Made by a program: the position numbers and the translations under genes. This document shows, one piece after another, positions 34,244 through 42,441 of a stretch of DNA of 64,000 bases. Source of the stretch: Marinicella marina (GTDB lineage: Bacteria; Pseudomonadota; Gammaproteobacteria; Xanthomonadales; Marinicellaceae); NCBI RefSeq assembly GCF_030065545.1, contig NZ_JASJNC010000009.1:1-64000 (forward strand), read 5' to 3'. The notes below the pieces were generated by a model. It saw only the letters and a program-made list of their open reading frames with translations, did not search any database and had not been told where the DNA came from. Each line of letters starts with the position of its first letter. The first letter of the stretch is position 1.

Positions 34244-34826
34244 AGTGCGTGAACCGGTGTGGAAAAATAATCAACTTTAACCCGGTCATTGGGCTTAACA
34301 AATTGTTTGGTGCTTTTGGTGGTTTTGTTATAAACCTCAGCCCGGATGTGCTGCGAGGACAGTTCATAATTGTTTTCACGCTGAAACACCGGAGGTGTTC
34401 TGGCCAACTCATAACTGATGCCCACGTGAGTGAGTTTGGATAATGCTTTGGTCAACAAGGCCAGTGACATGCAGTTACCGGCGTTTTGGGACAATGATTC
34501 TGAGGCTGTGAGCGTCTCTGAGTGGAAATAAAATGCTCAAGGTGGTTTTTTAAATACTCGAAGACCCTTTGCGAATCTGACAAATCGCGGTATTCATTAC
34601 TGTGAAATTTACTTTTGAAATGCGCTTCTTGTTCAGGGGTGAGGGCAAATACTTGATCCAATGGTTGGATTGTGAATGAGGTATCAAATAAATGGTCTTG
34701 AAAAATGTCCTTAGCAGCAATGTTATTATTGTGCTTCAACCGAGTGGGTGAGCCGCACGCAGATAACATAACCACTGTGGCGATGAGTGGCAAACAGGAA
34801 TAGAGTATTGCCAAAACTTTATGCAT
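34240..34826 (-). pseudogene. Frameshifted transglutaminase-like lipoprotein (N-terminal part)
   Basis: Frame 1 from 34826 encodes MHKVLAILYSC with lipobox LSAC (Cys24), then a helical region to YLKNHLEHF. There the reading frame must change by one base (at the A run 34530-34533, minus-strand TTTT) to continue as FYFHSETLTASES then NAGNCMSLALLTKALSKL, a transglutaminase-like Cys motif, and finally ...FSTPVHAL followed by TGA at 34240. A third frame then carries the TPR part. The uncorrected first frame stops at 34452. A -10 (TATAAT, 34838-34833 on the minus strand) lies 6 nt before the ATG, so this too could be leaderless. Sequencing error in homopolymers cannot be excluded. Confidence 0.75.
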
Positions 34827-34872
34827 AATATGATTATAAATTAAATTTAACGGTAACTGAAGTTTTTGTAAT

Positions 34873-35316
34873 TTATTTATCAGGGTTGATAATTTTCAAT
34901 GACGATTCGCTGATTTGGTCTTTGGCGTGCTCAATGCCACCAATTTTCTTATCTTTACCCAATGTATAGAGTTGGTAGCCACCTCTTTCTGGGTAGTTCT
35001 GGTAATGGTAATATTCTCCCCAGGGGTCAATGAGGTCTTTTACTTTGATATAAGGTCCCATCCACATGGGGTGATTTTCTACGTGTAAGTCCTTTAGACT
35101 GTCAGGGTAATTGTTTGAATCCAGTTTGTATTCTGCAAGCGATTGATCCAATCTCAGCAACTCAATTTTTGCGCTATTTTGTTTTGAGTGACTTTCATCA
35201 ATGCCATCCGGAATGACGGACAATGTCATGATTATGAAAAAAACACCACTAAGAGAAAGGACTGTAATCAGACCAGTCAAAAGGAATTTAATAATCTGTT
35301 TTGAATTCAAGCCCAT
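34873..35316 (-). CDS. GspG-like (pseudopilin C-terminal-domain) membrane protein
   Basis: 147 aa with one N-terminal membrane helix (about 8-30, LLTGLITVLSLSGVFFIIMT) and a C-terminal domain resembling the major pseudopilin of type II secretion: LDQSLAEYKLDSNNYPDSLK, then GPYIKVKDLIDPWGEYYHYQ and YQLYTLGKDKKIGG, including the Asp residues that bind Ca2+ in GspG. It lacks the G-F-T-L-I-E prepilin peptidase motif, so it is not a canonical pseudopilin. No other secretion genes are nearby. It lies upstream of the broken lipoprotein gene on the same strand. The start ATG has only a weak SD. Confidence 0.6.
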   Translation of the reverse strand: MGLNSKQIIKFLLTGLITVLSLSGVFFIIMTLSVIPDGIDESHSKQNSAKIELLRLDQSLAEYKLDSNNYPDSLKDLHVENHPMWMGPYIKVKDLIDPWGEYYHYQNYPERGGYQLYTLGKDKKIGGIEHAKDQISESSLKIINPDK

Positions 35317-35465
35317 TGAAATTTTTACTGTGACAAGATGCTTGTATATGACTCAAACAACTTAAAATAGTTCGTTTTTTAAACTCAGTAGAAGGCTTAA
35401 AATCTGCTGTTGCTGATATTCAGGTCAATGCTGAAACAAGTTAATAATTGGTTAGTTATGGCAGA

Positions 35466-37319
35466 TCACAACAACCCGTGTTGCAGACAAAATTCTTTCA
35501 ATGATTGCAGCAGTACATCCACATCCACTTCAGGTGAAAGGGAAACCCTGACCACATAGTCTTTGTCAGCCTCCTTGGTGGTACCTTGGGTTGACGTGGC
35601 AGGGATGGTCCAATAACTGCCTTTGAGTTGACCATAACTGACACAATTTTTACAATCATCCGGGTGTCTGTTGATCATGAACTCAATCAGTTTTTTGTTC
35701 ATCTGTTTTTGTAGGGCTTGTCGTTCTTCATTCGATTCGGCATGAACCGGCAAATCCAAAGAGAACACAGAAGGGGTGAAACCACGTCGGGCAATCTCAT
35801 CAGTGACATAAAAGGTTTTTGAATTCGGCAGCATGAGTTTTACCTGATCGACCATTTCTCGGGTTTTTTCATATGCTTGTGCAATCCTTTCAGGCATTGA
35901 TGGCATGGTTTCTGCCAAAATGTTCATCTGATTGTCATCAGCGACGTTATCCGACAGCAACAAATGTGATTCTATCAGCGGCATCAAAGCTGTGGCCGCT
36001 TGGTTGGCAGCACAGTAGCCAGCAATACAGCGCCCGCCACTGGGGAATTTTGAACCGCTGGAAAACGATATGGTCTTTACGCCGTCTAATTCGCTTTGTT
36101 GATGCAGTAACTTGACGTTGGGGCAGAAGGTTTGATCCACTATGAACACCGCCGGAATAGCCGTTTTCTCATCCGGTGTTTGACGCACTGTGGTCAACGT
36201 TTCACCCAGCAACAGCATATCGGGTACTTCGACCCGTGGATTGGTGGGAATTTCGGCCAACACCAAGGGCACGCCATCGATTTCTGCCACTTGTCTCAAT
36301 ATCCCTTCTAGGCTGGTGACCAAATCTGCACCACCATCAACCAACAAGTCCATGATTTCAACTTCTGGGATCAGCGCGGCGACACGTCGCGATTGATCAT
36401 TGGTGCCGCCGTAACAGTTAGGCGGTAGAATGATGCGTATCGGTTTCTCCGGATATTCGGTTTTGGCATGTTCAATCAGGCCCATCAAAATGGCGTATTG
36501 AATTGAAAGGCCGCTTGATGCCACCAATGGCTGGCTTTGACTACCGGTGTTTTTATTGATGCATTGAGCCACGGTCAAGGCGGCTTTTTCACTCAACTTA
36601 ATTGATTCGCTCTCGGCGCCAACCATGGTTTTTAACACGTGTAGACAGTGTTTGGGCGACATCGCAGTGGTCTCACGTCTTCTAACGTGTTGCACAGCAT
36701 CTACTGTCGCTGAGTGGTTGCCCCCATGGATGATGACATAAGCACCATATGTTGGATTGATGTTGATGGTGGCATCGATGTGATCAGCGTGAGGCAAGGG
36801 CTGTTCGAATGGTTGCTGTGTGACAAATACTTGGGTGGTGTCGGGTATTGCGGGTACCTCTTCAAGGCGATTCACTTGGGTCAGTTGATACTGGTAACCG
36901 TATACTTGGTGTAACCGGGCCTCATCAAGCAGGGGTGCGTGTGCGCCATCATAGTAGATGTGGGTGGTTTGATTGGCCAATTTGTTGCTGCGCAATAAAG
37001 CCAACAGCGGCATGGTGGATGAGGCGAAGGAAATGACCTGATCAGGTGAAACTTGGTTGATGTCAGCCAAAACCCATTCAAGTACACTGGATAATTGGTG
37101 CCCCAAACGGATGTAATCATAGGCTGTAGGCAGTTGAGCCAGCGACTTGGTTGCTGTATCGCCACTGGCCAATAACGTCTGCATGCCCTCGAGGAATTCG
37201 GTTTTGGCTGCTGCCTCGTTGTAAATATCGAGTCGATGCGTGGTCAGCTCAATCCAATCTTGTGGTATGTTTTCTAGCAGTGTTTTCAATGATTCAAGCA
37301 TGGCTGTATTGGCTTTCAA
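35466..37319 (-). CDS. PLP-dependent enzyme of the trans-sulfuration (Cys/Met metabolism) family, extended form
   Basis: A 617-aa enzyme, about 200 aa longer than cystathionine gamma-synthase or beta-lyase. The PLP lysine is Lys424 in TISFSSGSKFPSGGRCIAGY, with the Cys_Met_Meta_PP core over residues about 220-610 (LVASSGLSIQYAILMGLIEH, PAVFIVDQTFCPN). The N-terminal 200 aa (TAYDYIRLGHQLSSVLEWVL ...) are not a family I recognise. The frame starts with a TTG at 37319, and AGGAG 6 nt before it supports that start over the ATG at 37301. The substrate is unknown; an amino-acid elimination or replacement reaction is inferred from the fold. It is the next minus-strand gene after the nad operon, 133 bp downstream of nadD. 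Confidence 0.7.
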   Translation of the reverse strand: MKANTAMLESLKTLLENIPQDWIELTTHRLDIYNEAAAKTEFLEGMQTLLASGDTATKSLAQLPTAYDYIRLGHQLSSVLEWVLADINQVSPDQVISFASSTMPLLALLRSNKLANQTTHIYYDGAHAPLLDEARLHQVYGYQYQLTQVNRLEEVPAIPDTTQVFVTQQPFEQPLPHADHIDATININPTYGAYVIIHGGNHSATVDAVQHVRRRETTAMSPKHCLHVLKTMVGAESESIKLSEKAALTVAQCINKNTGSQSQPLVASSGLSIQYAILMGLIEHAKTEYPEKPIRIILPPNCYGGTNDQSRRVAALIPEVEIMDLLVDGGADLVTSLEGILRQVAEIDGVPLVLAEIPTNPRVEVPDMLLLGETLTTVRQTPDEKTAIPAVFIVDQTFCPNVKLLHQQSELDGVKTISFSSGSKFPSGGRCIAGYCAANQAATALMPLIESHLLLSDNVADDNQMNILAETMPSMPERIAQAYEKTREMVDQVKLMLPNSKTFYVTDEIARRGFTPSVFSLDLPVHAESNEERQALQKQMNKKLIEFMINRHPDDCKNCVSYGQLKGSYWTIPATSTQGTTKEADKDYVVRVSLSPEVDVDVLLQSLKEFCLQHGLL

Positions 37320-37452
37320 TTGGTTCTCCTGTCACCGGTATTTACTTCATCGGTGACGTAAATTCTTTGTTCTGAAACGAGATTGATAAGTGGGGTCTTT
37401 TGGCCCTGGTTCAATCAGTTTTTGTGCATGGTACCCAGCCAGCTTTGATCGT

Positions 37453-38106
37453 TTAATAAATTTCATGGGATTCTATGAAAGCCTTAACTGCCTCATCAAG
37501 GTGACTGATCGTGTCAATCGGCTGGCTTTTTAGTTTGGCCCTCAACTCGGTCGATGAAACATCAATTTGCGGCAGGCCTTCAACCACATGTATCGCCGGG
37601 TTGATGGTTTTTAATTGTTGGATGAAACTGGCGTTGATGCCATGGCCAGGTCTTTGGTGAATCATTAAACCATTCTCTTTAACCAGCCGCTGCCACTGGT
37701 GCCATTTTCTGAACTTAGGCCAACGGCCAGAAAAATGATCGGCACTGAGTACGAACAATTTGTGCTTAACTTCAGTGGCATGCAGGGTGTCATAGCTGTA
37801 GCTTTTAACGCCATTTAAATCATAAAGTTGTTTTTCTATATCAGTCACATACACTGGTAATTTTAAGTTTTTTCTGATGCCTTCGGCGACCAATTCACAC
37901 ATTTCAAAGCGGGCCCTGAATGCGCTTTGTGGTTGGCTTTTACCAGCGATTAAGTTGGGTTGGTATGTGGGGATCAGCAGCAGTTGTTCAATCTGAATGC
38001 CGTTGTTCTTGGCGAACTCAAAACTGTTGAGTATTACTTGTTCGTGGCCTTTGTGGATTGGATCAGCTGTCAATCCAAACAACAAAGTGTGCATCGCCAT
38101 ACTCAT
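37453..38106 (-). CDS. nadD: NadD-like nicotinate-nucleotide adenylyltransferase
   Basis: A 217-aa nucleotidyltransferase that would make deamido-NAD from nicotinate mononucleotide and ATP. The ATP-binding motif is FGLTADPIHKGH, a variant of GGTFDPxHxGH that keeps HxGH. FVLSADHFSGRWPKFRKWHQ and IHQRPGH correspond to the GxDxxxxxxxW and C/xRPG regions, and VSSTELRAKL is the ISSTxIR motif. Its start overlaps the nadE stop (ATGA), so it is last gene of a nadC-nadE-nadD operon. The motif differences make a paralogue with altered nucleotide preference possible, but the context strongly favours NAD synthesis. Confidence 0.8.
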   Translation of the reverse strand: MSMAMHTLLFGLTADPIHKGHEQVILNSFEFAKNNGIQIEQLLLIPTYQPNLIAGKSQPQSAFRARFEMCELVAEGIRKNLKLPVYVTDIEKQLYDLNGVKSYSYDTLHATEVKHKLFVLSADHFSGRWPKFRKWHQWQRLVKENGLMIHQRPGHGINASFIQQLKTINPAIHVVEGLPQIDVSSTELRAKLKSQPIDTISHLDEAVKAFIESHEIY

Positions 38107-39764
38107 TCAGCGTGGTGCACATAGCCGTTGGTGATGGGCATCCTGCGGTCTTTGCCAAAGGCCATTTGTGTGACCCGTGGACCGGGTGCGGCTTGTTGGC
38201 GTTTGTATTCGTTGCGATCAACCATTTTCAGTACCCTCACCACCAAAGCCATGTCTTGTTCGGTGGTTTTGGCTATTTGTTCCGCATCTTTGTGATCATG
38301 CAGGTACAACTCAAGGATGTGATCTAACACCTCATACTCGGGCAATGAGTCAGAGTCTTTCTGATCAGGTCTTAATTCCGCTGATGGTGGTTTGGTGATG
38401 GTATTCAATGGTATCACCGGCCCCGCAGGATCGATGCTGTTGCGGTATTCACACAAGGCATAAACTTGCAGTTTGAATAAGTCTTTGATGGGTGCAAACC
38501 CTCCAGCCATGTCACCATACAACGTGGTGTAACCCACGGCGGTCTCGCTTTTGTTGCTGGTGCACAAAAGGATGGCATTGCTGTTATTGGAAAAGGCCAT
38601 CAATAACACCCCTCGAATACGTGCTTGGATATTTTCATCGGTTTGTCGATGGAAATAATCATCGTAGTGGGTGTTGAATAAAGGCTCTAAAAATTGGTGG
38701 AATTCATTGTGCATCGGCTTGATGGGTACCACATGACTGTGCATACCCAATGTATCTGCCAATAGTTGGGCATCCTCGACTGAATGGTTTGATGAATATT
38801 TAGAGGGCATCAAAACACCTGTGACATTTTCAGCACCGATGGCATCAGCGGCTACCACCGCAGTCAAAGCAGAGTCAATGCCACCTGATAATCCCAACAC
38901 CGCTTTGGTGAAACCGTTTTTTTGAAAATAATCACGGGTACATGTCACCACTGCATCATACAACTCAGCCAATGGTGCTTCGGGTGTGGTGATGTGGGTA
39001 TTGGGCTGACTGAAATTAAAACAGATGAAGGCTGCATCAAAAGAGGGCGCCAACACCTTTAATTCACCGGCAGCATCAATGGCACAGCTGGTGCCGTCAA
39101 AAATCAATTCGTCTTGACCTCCGACTAAATTACAATATACCAGTGGCGTGGCAAAGCGTTTGGCGCGCCGTTGCAACATGGCAACCCGTGAACTGATTTT
39201 ATTCCTGGCATAGGGTGATGCAGAAATGTTAACCAATAAATCGACACCTTGCTGGGCCTGATGAACCACTGGTTCAGCTTCATACCAGATGTCTTCACAG
39301 ATGGTGATGCCGATTTTAATCTGTTGATCATTGAGGGTTATTTCAGCAATGCCATCATGTTGTCCCGGTGTGAAATAACGTTTTTCATCAAAAACCAGAT
39401 AATTGGGTAGCTTGTGCTTGTCATAAATCATTTTGATGTCGCCATCTTGAATCAAAGCCGCTGAGTTATAAAGTAATTCAGGTTCGTTGGGGTGATTGCG
39501 GGGGAAGCCAAGGACCACAGCAATGTCATCAGTGTGATCTGCTATTTTTTTTATGCTGTTGTGGCAATCATCTAAAAACTGTTGGTGTAACAACAAATCC
39601 TCAGGTGGGTAACCACAAACACTCAGCTCCGTGAATACCAATAATTCAACTTGTTCATTCTTGGCTTCTTGGATGGCATCCAGTATCAATCTTTGGTTGC
39701 CAACCAAATCACCAACTTTGATGTTCAATTGTGACAATGCGATTTTTACATTGGGTTTTTTCAT
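38103..39764 (-). CDS. nadE: Glutamine-dependent NAD+ synthetase
   Basis: 553 aa, full length for the two-domain enzyme that amidates deamido-NAD using ammonia from glutamine. The nitrilase-type amidotransferase domain (about 1-265) has the triad Glu46 (FTELSVCGYP), Lys118 (YDKHKLPNY) and Cys156 (ITICEDIWYE). The NAD synthetase domain has the ATP-pyrophosphatase motif at 293-298 (VLGLSGGIDSALTAVVAADA), plus LLCTSNKSETAVGYTTLYGD and the C-terminal KRQQAAPGPRVT segment. It lies 4 nt after nadC and overlaps nadD by 4 nt. Confidence 0.96.
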   Translation of the reverse strand: MKKPNVKIALSQLNIKVGDLVGNQRLILDAIQEAKNEQVELLVFTELSVCGYPPEDLLLHQQFLDDCHNSIKKIADHTDDIAVVLGFPRNHPNEPELLYNSAALIQDGDIKMIYDKHKLPNYLVFDEKRYFTPGQHDGIAEITLNDQQIKIGITICEDIWYEAEPVVHQAQQGVDLLVNISASPYARNKISSRVAMLQRRAKRFATPLVYCNLVGGQDELIFDGTSCAIDAAGELKVLAPSFDAAFICFNFSQPNTHITTPEAPLAELYDAVVTCTRDYFQKNGFTKAVLGLSGGIDSALTAVVAADAIGAENVTGVLMPSKYSSNHSVEDAQLLADTLGMHSHVVPIKPMHNEFHQFLEPLFNTHYDDYFHRQTDENIQARIRGVLLMAFSNNSNAILLCTSNKSETAVGYTTLYGDMAGGFAPIKDLFKLQVYALCEYRNSIDPAGPVIPLNTITKPPSAELRPDQKDSDSLPEYEVLDHILELYLHDHKDAEQIAKTTEQDMALVVRVLKMVDRNEYKRQQAAPGPRVTQMAFGKDRRMPITNGYVHHAE

Positions 39765-39768
39765 AGTT

Positions 39769-40611
39769 TTATACCACCAATAAACTGTAATCCATGGCTT
39801 TGACAGAATGGGTCAAAGCACCAATTGAAACATAATCAACCCCGGTCAGAGATATCCCTTCAATGGTGTCTAAATTAACATTTCCTGAGGCTTCTAAATC
39901 AATTTTATCTGCAGTTATTTTGACTGCTTCAGCCATGGTTTCATTGTCCATGTTGTCTAACATGATGCGATCGACCGGACAATCTAAAGCCTCCTTAAGT
40001 TCGGTGAGGTTGGTGACCTCAACTTCAATGGGGCGTTGGTGGTTGTCATATTCCAGTAATTGATTCACAGCCTGAGTGATGCCGCCTGCAGCTTTGATGT
40101 GGTTCTCTTTCAGCATGGCCATGTCATACAAGCCATGGCGGTGATTGACCCCACCACCTAAAGTAACGGCCCACTTATCTAAAACCCTTAGATTAGGTGC
40201 AGTTTTTCTGGTGTCCAAAATCTTGCACTTGCCTTGTGCTTTTTGGACAAATTGATGGGTCAAAGTGGCGATGCCACTCATGCGTTGAAGTAAGTTCAGT
40301 GCCACCCGTTCTGCGCCCAACACGGATAAGACAGGCCCATTGATTTTGGCAATCACATCACGGTCAGCACACTGTTCACCGTCAGCAAACAACAATTCAA
40401 CTTCAATGCTTGAATCAAACAGCAGGAAGGTTTCCTTGAATACTTCAATGCCTGCAACTGTGCCTGCTTGTTTGGCGATTAATTGAGCTGTACAAAGCTG
40501 CTCTGGTGGGAAAATGGCTTCACTGGTCAAGTCGCCAGACTGAATGTCTTCAAGCAAGGCACTGGCAATGATGGGACGATAATGGATTGGATTCATAAAT
40601 ACCTGAGGCAT
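39769..40611 (-). CDS. nadC: Carboxylating nicotinate-nucleotide diphosphorylase (quinolinate phosphoribosyltransferase)
   Basis: 280 aa, the usual length; converts quinolinate and PRPP to nicotinate mononucleotide in de novo NAD synthesis. Seen are LLEDIQSGDLTSEAIFPPEQ, ALNLLQRMSGIATLTHQFV, ILDTRKTAPNLRVLDKWAV, the GGGVNHRHGLYDMAMLKENH loop, EVEVTNLTEL and DRIMLDNMDNE, all family motifs. Two starts are possible, 40611 and 40596; neither SD is decisive. It heads the nadC-nadE-nadD operon and is divergent from ribD across 75 bp, so both cofactor operons share a promoter region. Confidence 0.96.
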   Translation of the reverse strand: MPQVFMNPIHYRPIIASALLEDIQSGDLTSEAIFPPEQLCTAQLIAKQAGTVAGIEVFKETFLLFDSSIEVELLFADGEQCADRDVIAKINGPVLSVLGAERVALNLLQRMSGIATLTHQFVQKAQGKCKILDTRKTAPNLRVLDKWAVTLGGGVNHRHGLYDMAMLKENHIKAAGGITQAVNQLLEYDNHQRPIEVEVTNLTELKEALDCPVDRIMLDNMDNETMAEAVKITADKIDLEASGNVNLDTIEGISLTGVDYVSIGALTHSVKAMDYSLLVV

Positions 40612-40686
40612 TTTCTCGCAGCATTTTCACAAGGCTGGTAAAATGGCCTGATTATTAAACAAGCCAACATTATCAATAACCCACCC

Positions 40687-41814
40687 ATGAAGCACAAGAG
40701 CCCACAGCATAAATTCATGAAAAAGGCATTGGCCCAAGCCAAACATGGCCTGTTTTCAACCGGTGCCAACCCACGTGTGGGCTGTGTTTTGGTTAAAGAT
40801 GGCCAGGTCATTGCTCAGGCTTATCACCAACAAGTGGGAGGGCCGCATGCCGAGGCATTGGCACTCAAACAAGCCGGTGATCAGGCCAAAGGTTGCACGG
40901 CTTATGTGACGCTGGAGCCATGCAGCCACGTCGGCAAAAACCCACCCTGTGCTGATGCTTTAATCGCTGCTGGTGTGAGTGAGGTGGTGGTTTGTAATGA
41001 TGACCCTAACCCACTGGTGGCCGGCGCTGGTTACCGTAAGTTAATGGCGGCGGGTATTGCCGTGACTCGAGACGTTTTGATTGATGAAGGCACGGCATTG
41101 AATCAGGGTTTTTTGCATCGCATGCACACAGGCTTGCCTTGGGTGCGCACCAAGTCGGCGCAATCCATAGATGGACGCACGGCCATGGCCAGTGGTGAAA
41201 GTGTCTGGATTACAGGGCCACAAGCCAGGGCTGATGTGCAGTATTGGCGTGGCCGCAGTGGCGCCATCATCACGGGTATTGAAACCGTACTCAATGATGA
41301 TTGTCGACTTAATTTCCGAGCTGATGATTTACCCAAAAAACAACAAAAATATGCACATAAATCAAGCATCAAACAACCTGTGCGGGTGGTGGTTGACAGC
41401 CAACTGAGAACACCTTTTGACGCCAAAATCTTGACCGATACCCAATCGGTACTCATAGTCACTGCAAACACAGATAAAGATCAGCACAAACCTTTTACCG
41501 ATCGAGGCATTGACGTGCAATCGATGCCTGGAATTGATGGGCGGGTTGACTTGAAAGCGTTGGTCAGCTACTTGGGAAGGCAACAAATCAATGAAGTTTT
41601 GGTTGAGAGTGGGGCGCAATTATCAGGTGCTTTTGTGGCCGCAGGATTGGTCAATGAGCTGATCATTTACACGGCACCTGTGCTGATGGGATCAACCGGT
41701 CGTCCCTTGTTTGAATTAAACATTGAAGAAATGAACAATCGACACCATATAAAAGTCACTTCAATCAAAGCCGTTGGCAATGACTGGCGCATTCGTGGGC
41801 TGATCAATCAATAA
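40687..41814 (+). CDS. ribD: Bifunctional riboflavin biosynthesis protein RibD (deaminase/reductase)
   Basis: 375 aa carrying both steps that turn the GTP cyclohydrolase product into 5-amino-6-ribitylamino-uracil phosphate. The deaminase (about 1-145) has Zn ligands His54 and catalytic Glu56 in GGPHAEALAL, Cys79 in TLEPCSHVG and Cys88 in NPPCADAL. The reductase (about 150-372) starts WVRTKSAQSIDGRTAMASGE and contains VVDSQLRTPFD and LVESGAQLSGAFV. It is first gene of ribD-ribE-ribBX-ribH-ribA with a 2-nt gap to ribE. No FMN riboswitch is visible in the 75-bp leader region. Confidence 0.96.
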   Translation: MKHKSPQHKFMKKALAQAKHGLFSTGANPRVGCVLVKDGQVIAQAYHQQVGGPHAEALALKQAGDQAKGCTAYVTLEPCSHVGKNPPCADALIAAGVSEVVVCNDDPNPLVAGAGYRKLMAAGIAVTRDVLIDEGTALNQGFLHRMHTGLPWVRTKSAQSIDGRTAMASGESVWITGPQARADVQYWRGRSGAIITGIETVLNDDCRLNFRADDLPKKQQKYAHKSSIKQPVRVVVDSQLRTPFDAKILTDTQSVLIVTANTDKDQHKPFTDRGIDVQSMPGIDGRVDLKALVSYLGRQQINEVLVESGAQLSGAFVAAGLVNELIIYTAPVLMGSTGRPLFELNIEEMNNRHHIKVTSIKAVGNDWRIRGLINQ

Positions 41815-41816
41815 TT

Positions 41817-42428
41817 ATGTTTACAGGAATCATACAAACCATAGGTCAAGTTACTGATAAAAAAGAAAAATCAGGCGACTTAAGCTTCAAGATTAAAACC
41901 AATTTTTCGCAGCCAGAACAGATTAAATTGGGTGACTCGATTGCCATGGATGGGGTGTGTCTGACGGTCACTGCCAAGGCTGATGATGAGGTCAATGTTG
42001 ATGTGTCAGTTGAGACGGTCAATAAAACCACCGTTAATCAGTGGCAAACAGGCACCGCCTTAAACCTGGAACCAGCGATGACTTTGCAGGACCAGTTAGG
42101 TGGTCACATTGTATCCGGCCACGTCGATGCTGTGGGTCAATGTATCAGCAGAGAACCTTCTGCACGTTCAGAAATTTTTGAATTTGAAATCCCACACGAT
42201 TTGATGAAGTTTGTGGTGGTCAAAGGCTCCATCACCATTAATGGTGTGAGTTTGACTGTCAATACCGTTGAAGACAACAGACTTTCGGTTAATCTGGTGC
42301 CACACACCATGCAACATACCAATTTGGGCGGTCTCACTGCAGGTGATGCAGTCAATATTGAAATTGACACCATTGCGCGGTATGTTGAGAAAATGCTGCA
42401 ACCCCACTTATTAAATAAAACGGCTTAA
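41817..42428 (+). CDS. ribE: Riboflavin synthase, alpha subunit
   Basis: 203 aa, the normal size; dismutates two 6,7-dimethyl-8-ribityllumazine to riboflavin. The N-terminal MFTGIIQTIGQV and the two homologous lumazine-binding halves are clear: GDSIAMDGVCLTVTAK with LGGHIVSGHVDAVG in the first half boundary, and GSITINGVSLTVNTVEDN with VNLVPHTMQHTNLGG in the second. It starts 2 nt after ribD and ends 13 nt before the ATG of ribBX. Confidence 0.96.
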   Translation: MFTGIIQTIGQVTDKKEKSGDLSFKIKTNFSQPEQIKLGDSIAMDGVCLTVTAKADDEVNVDVSVETVNKTTVNQWQTGTALNLEPAMTLQDQLGGHIVSGHVDAVGQCISREPSARSEIFEFEIPHDLMKFVVVKGSITINGVSLTVNTVEDNRLSVNLVPHTMQHTNLGGLTAGDAVNIEIDTIARYVEKMLQPHLLNKTA

Positions 42429-42441
42429 CTTGGAGCGCCCA

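Noticed and set aside
40612-40686. FMN riboswitch before ribD
   Set aside because: The 75-bp divergent gap is too short and shows none of the conserved RFN helices; the region before ribBX (13 nt) is likewise too short.
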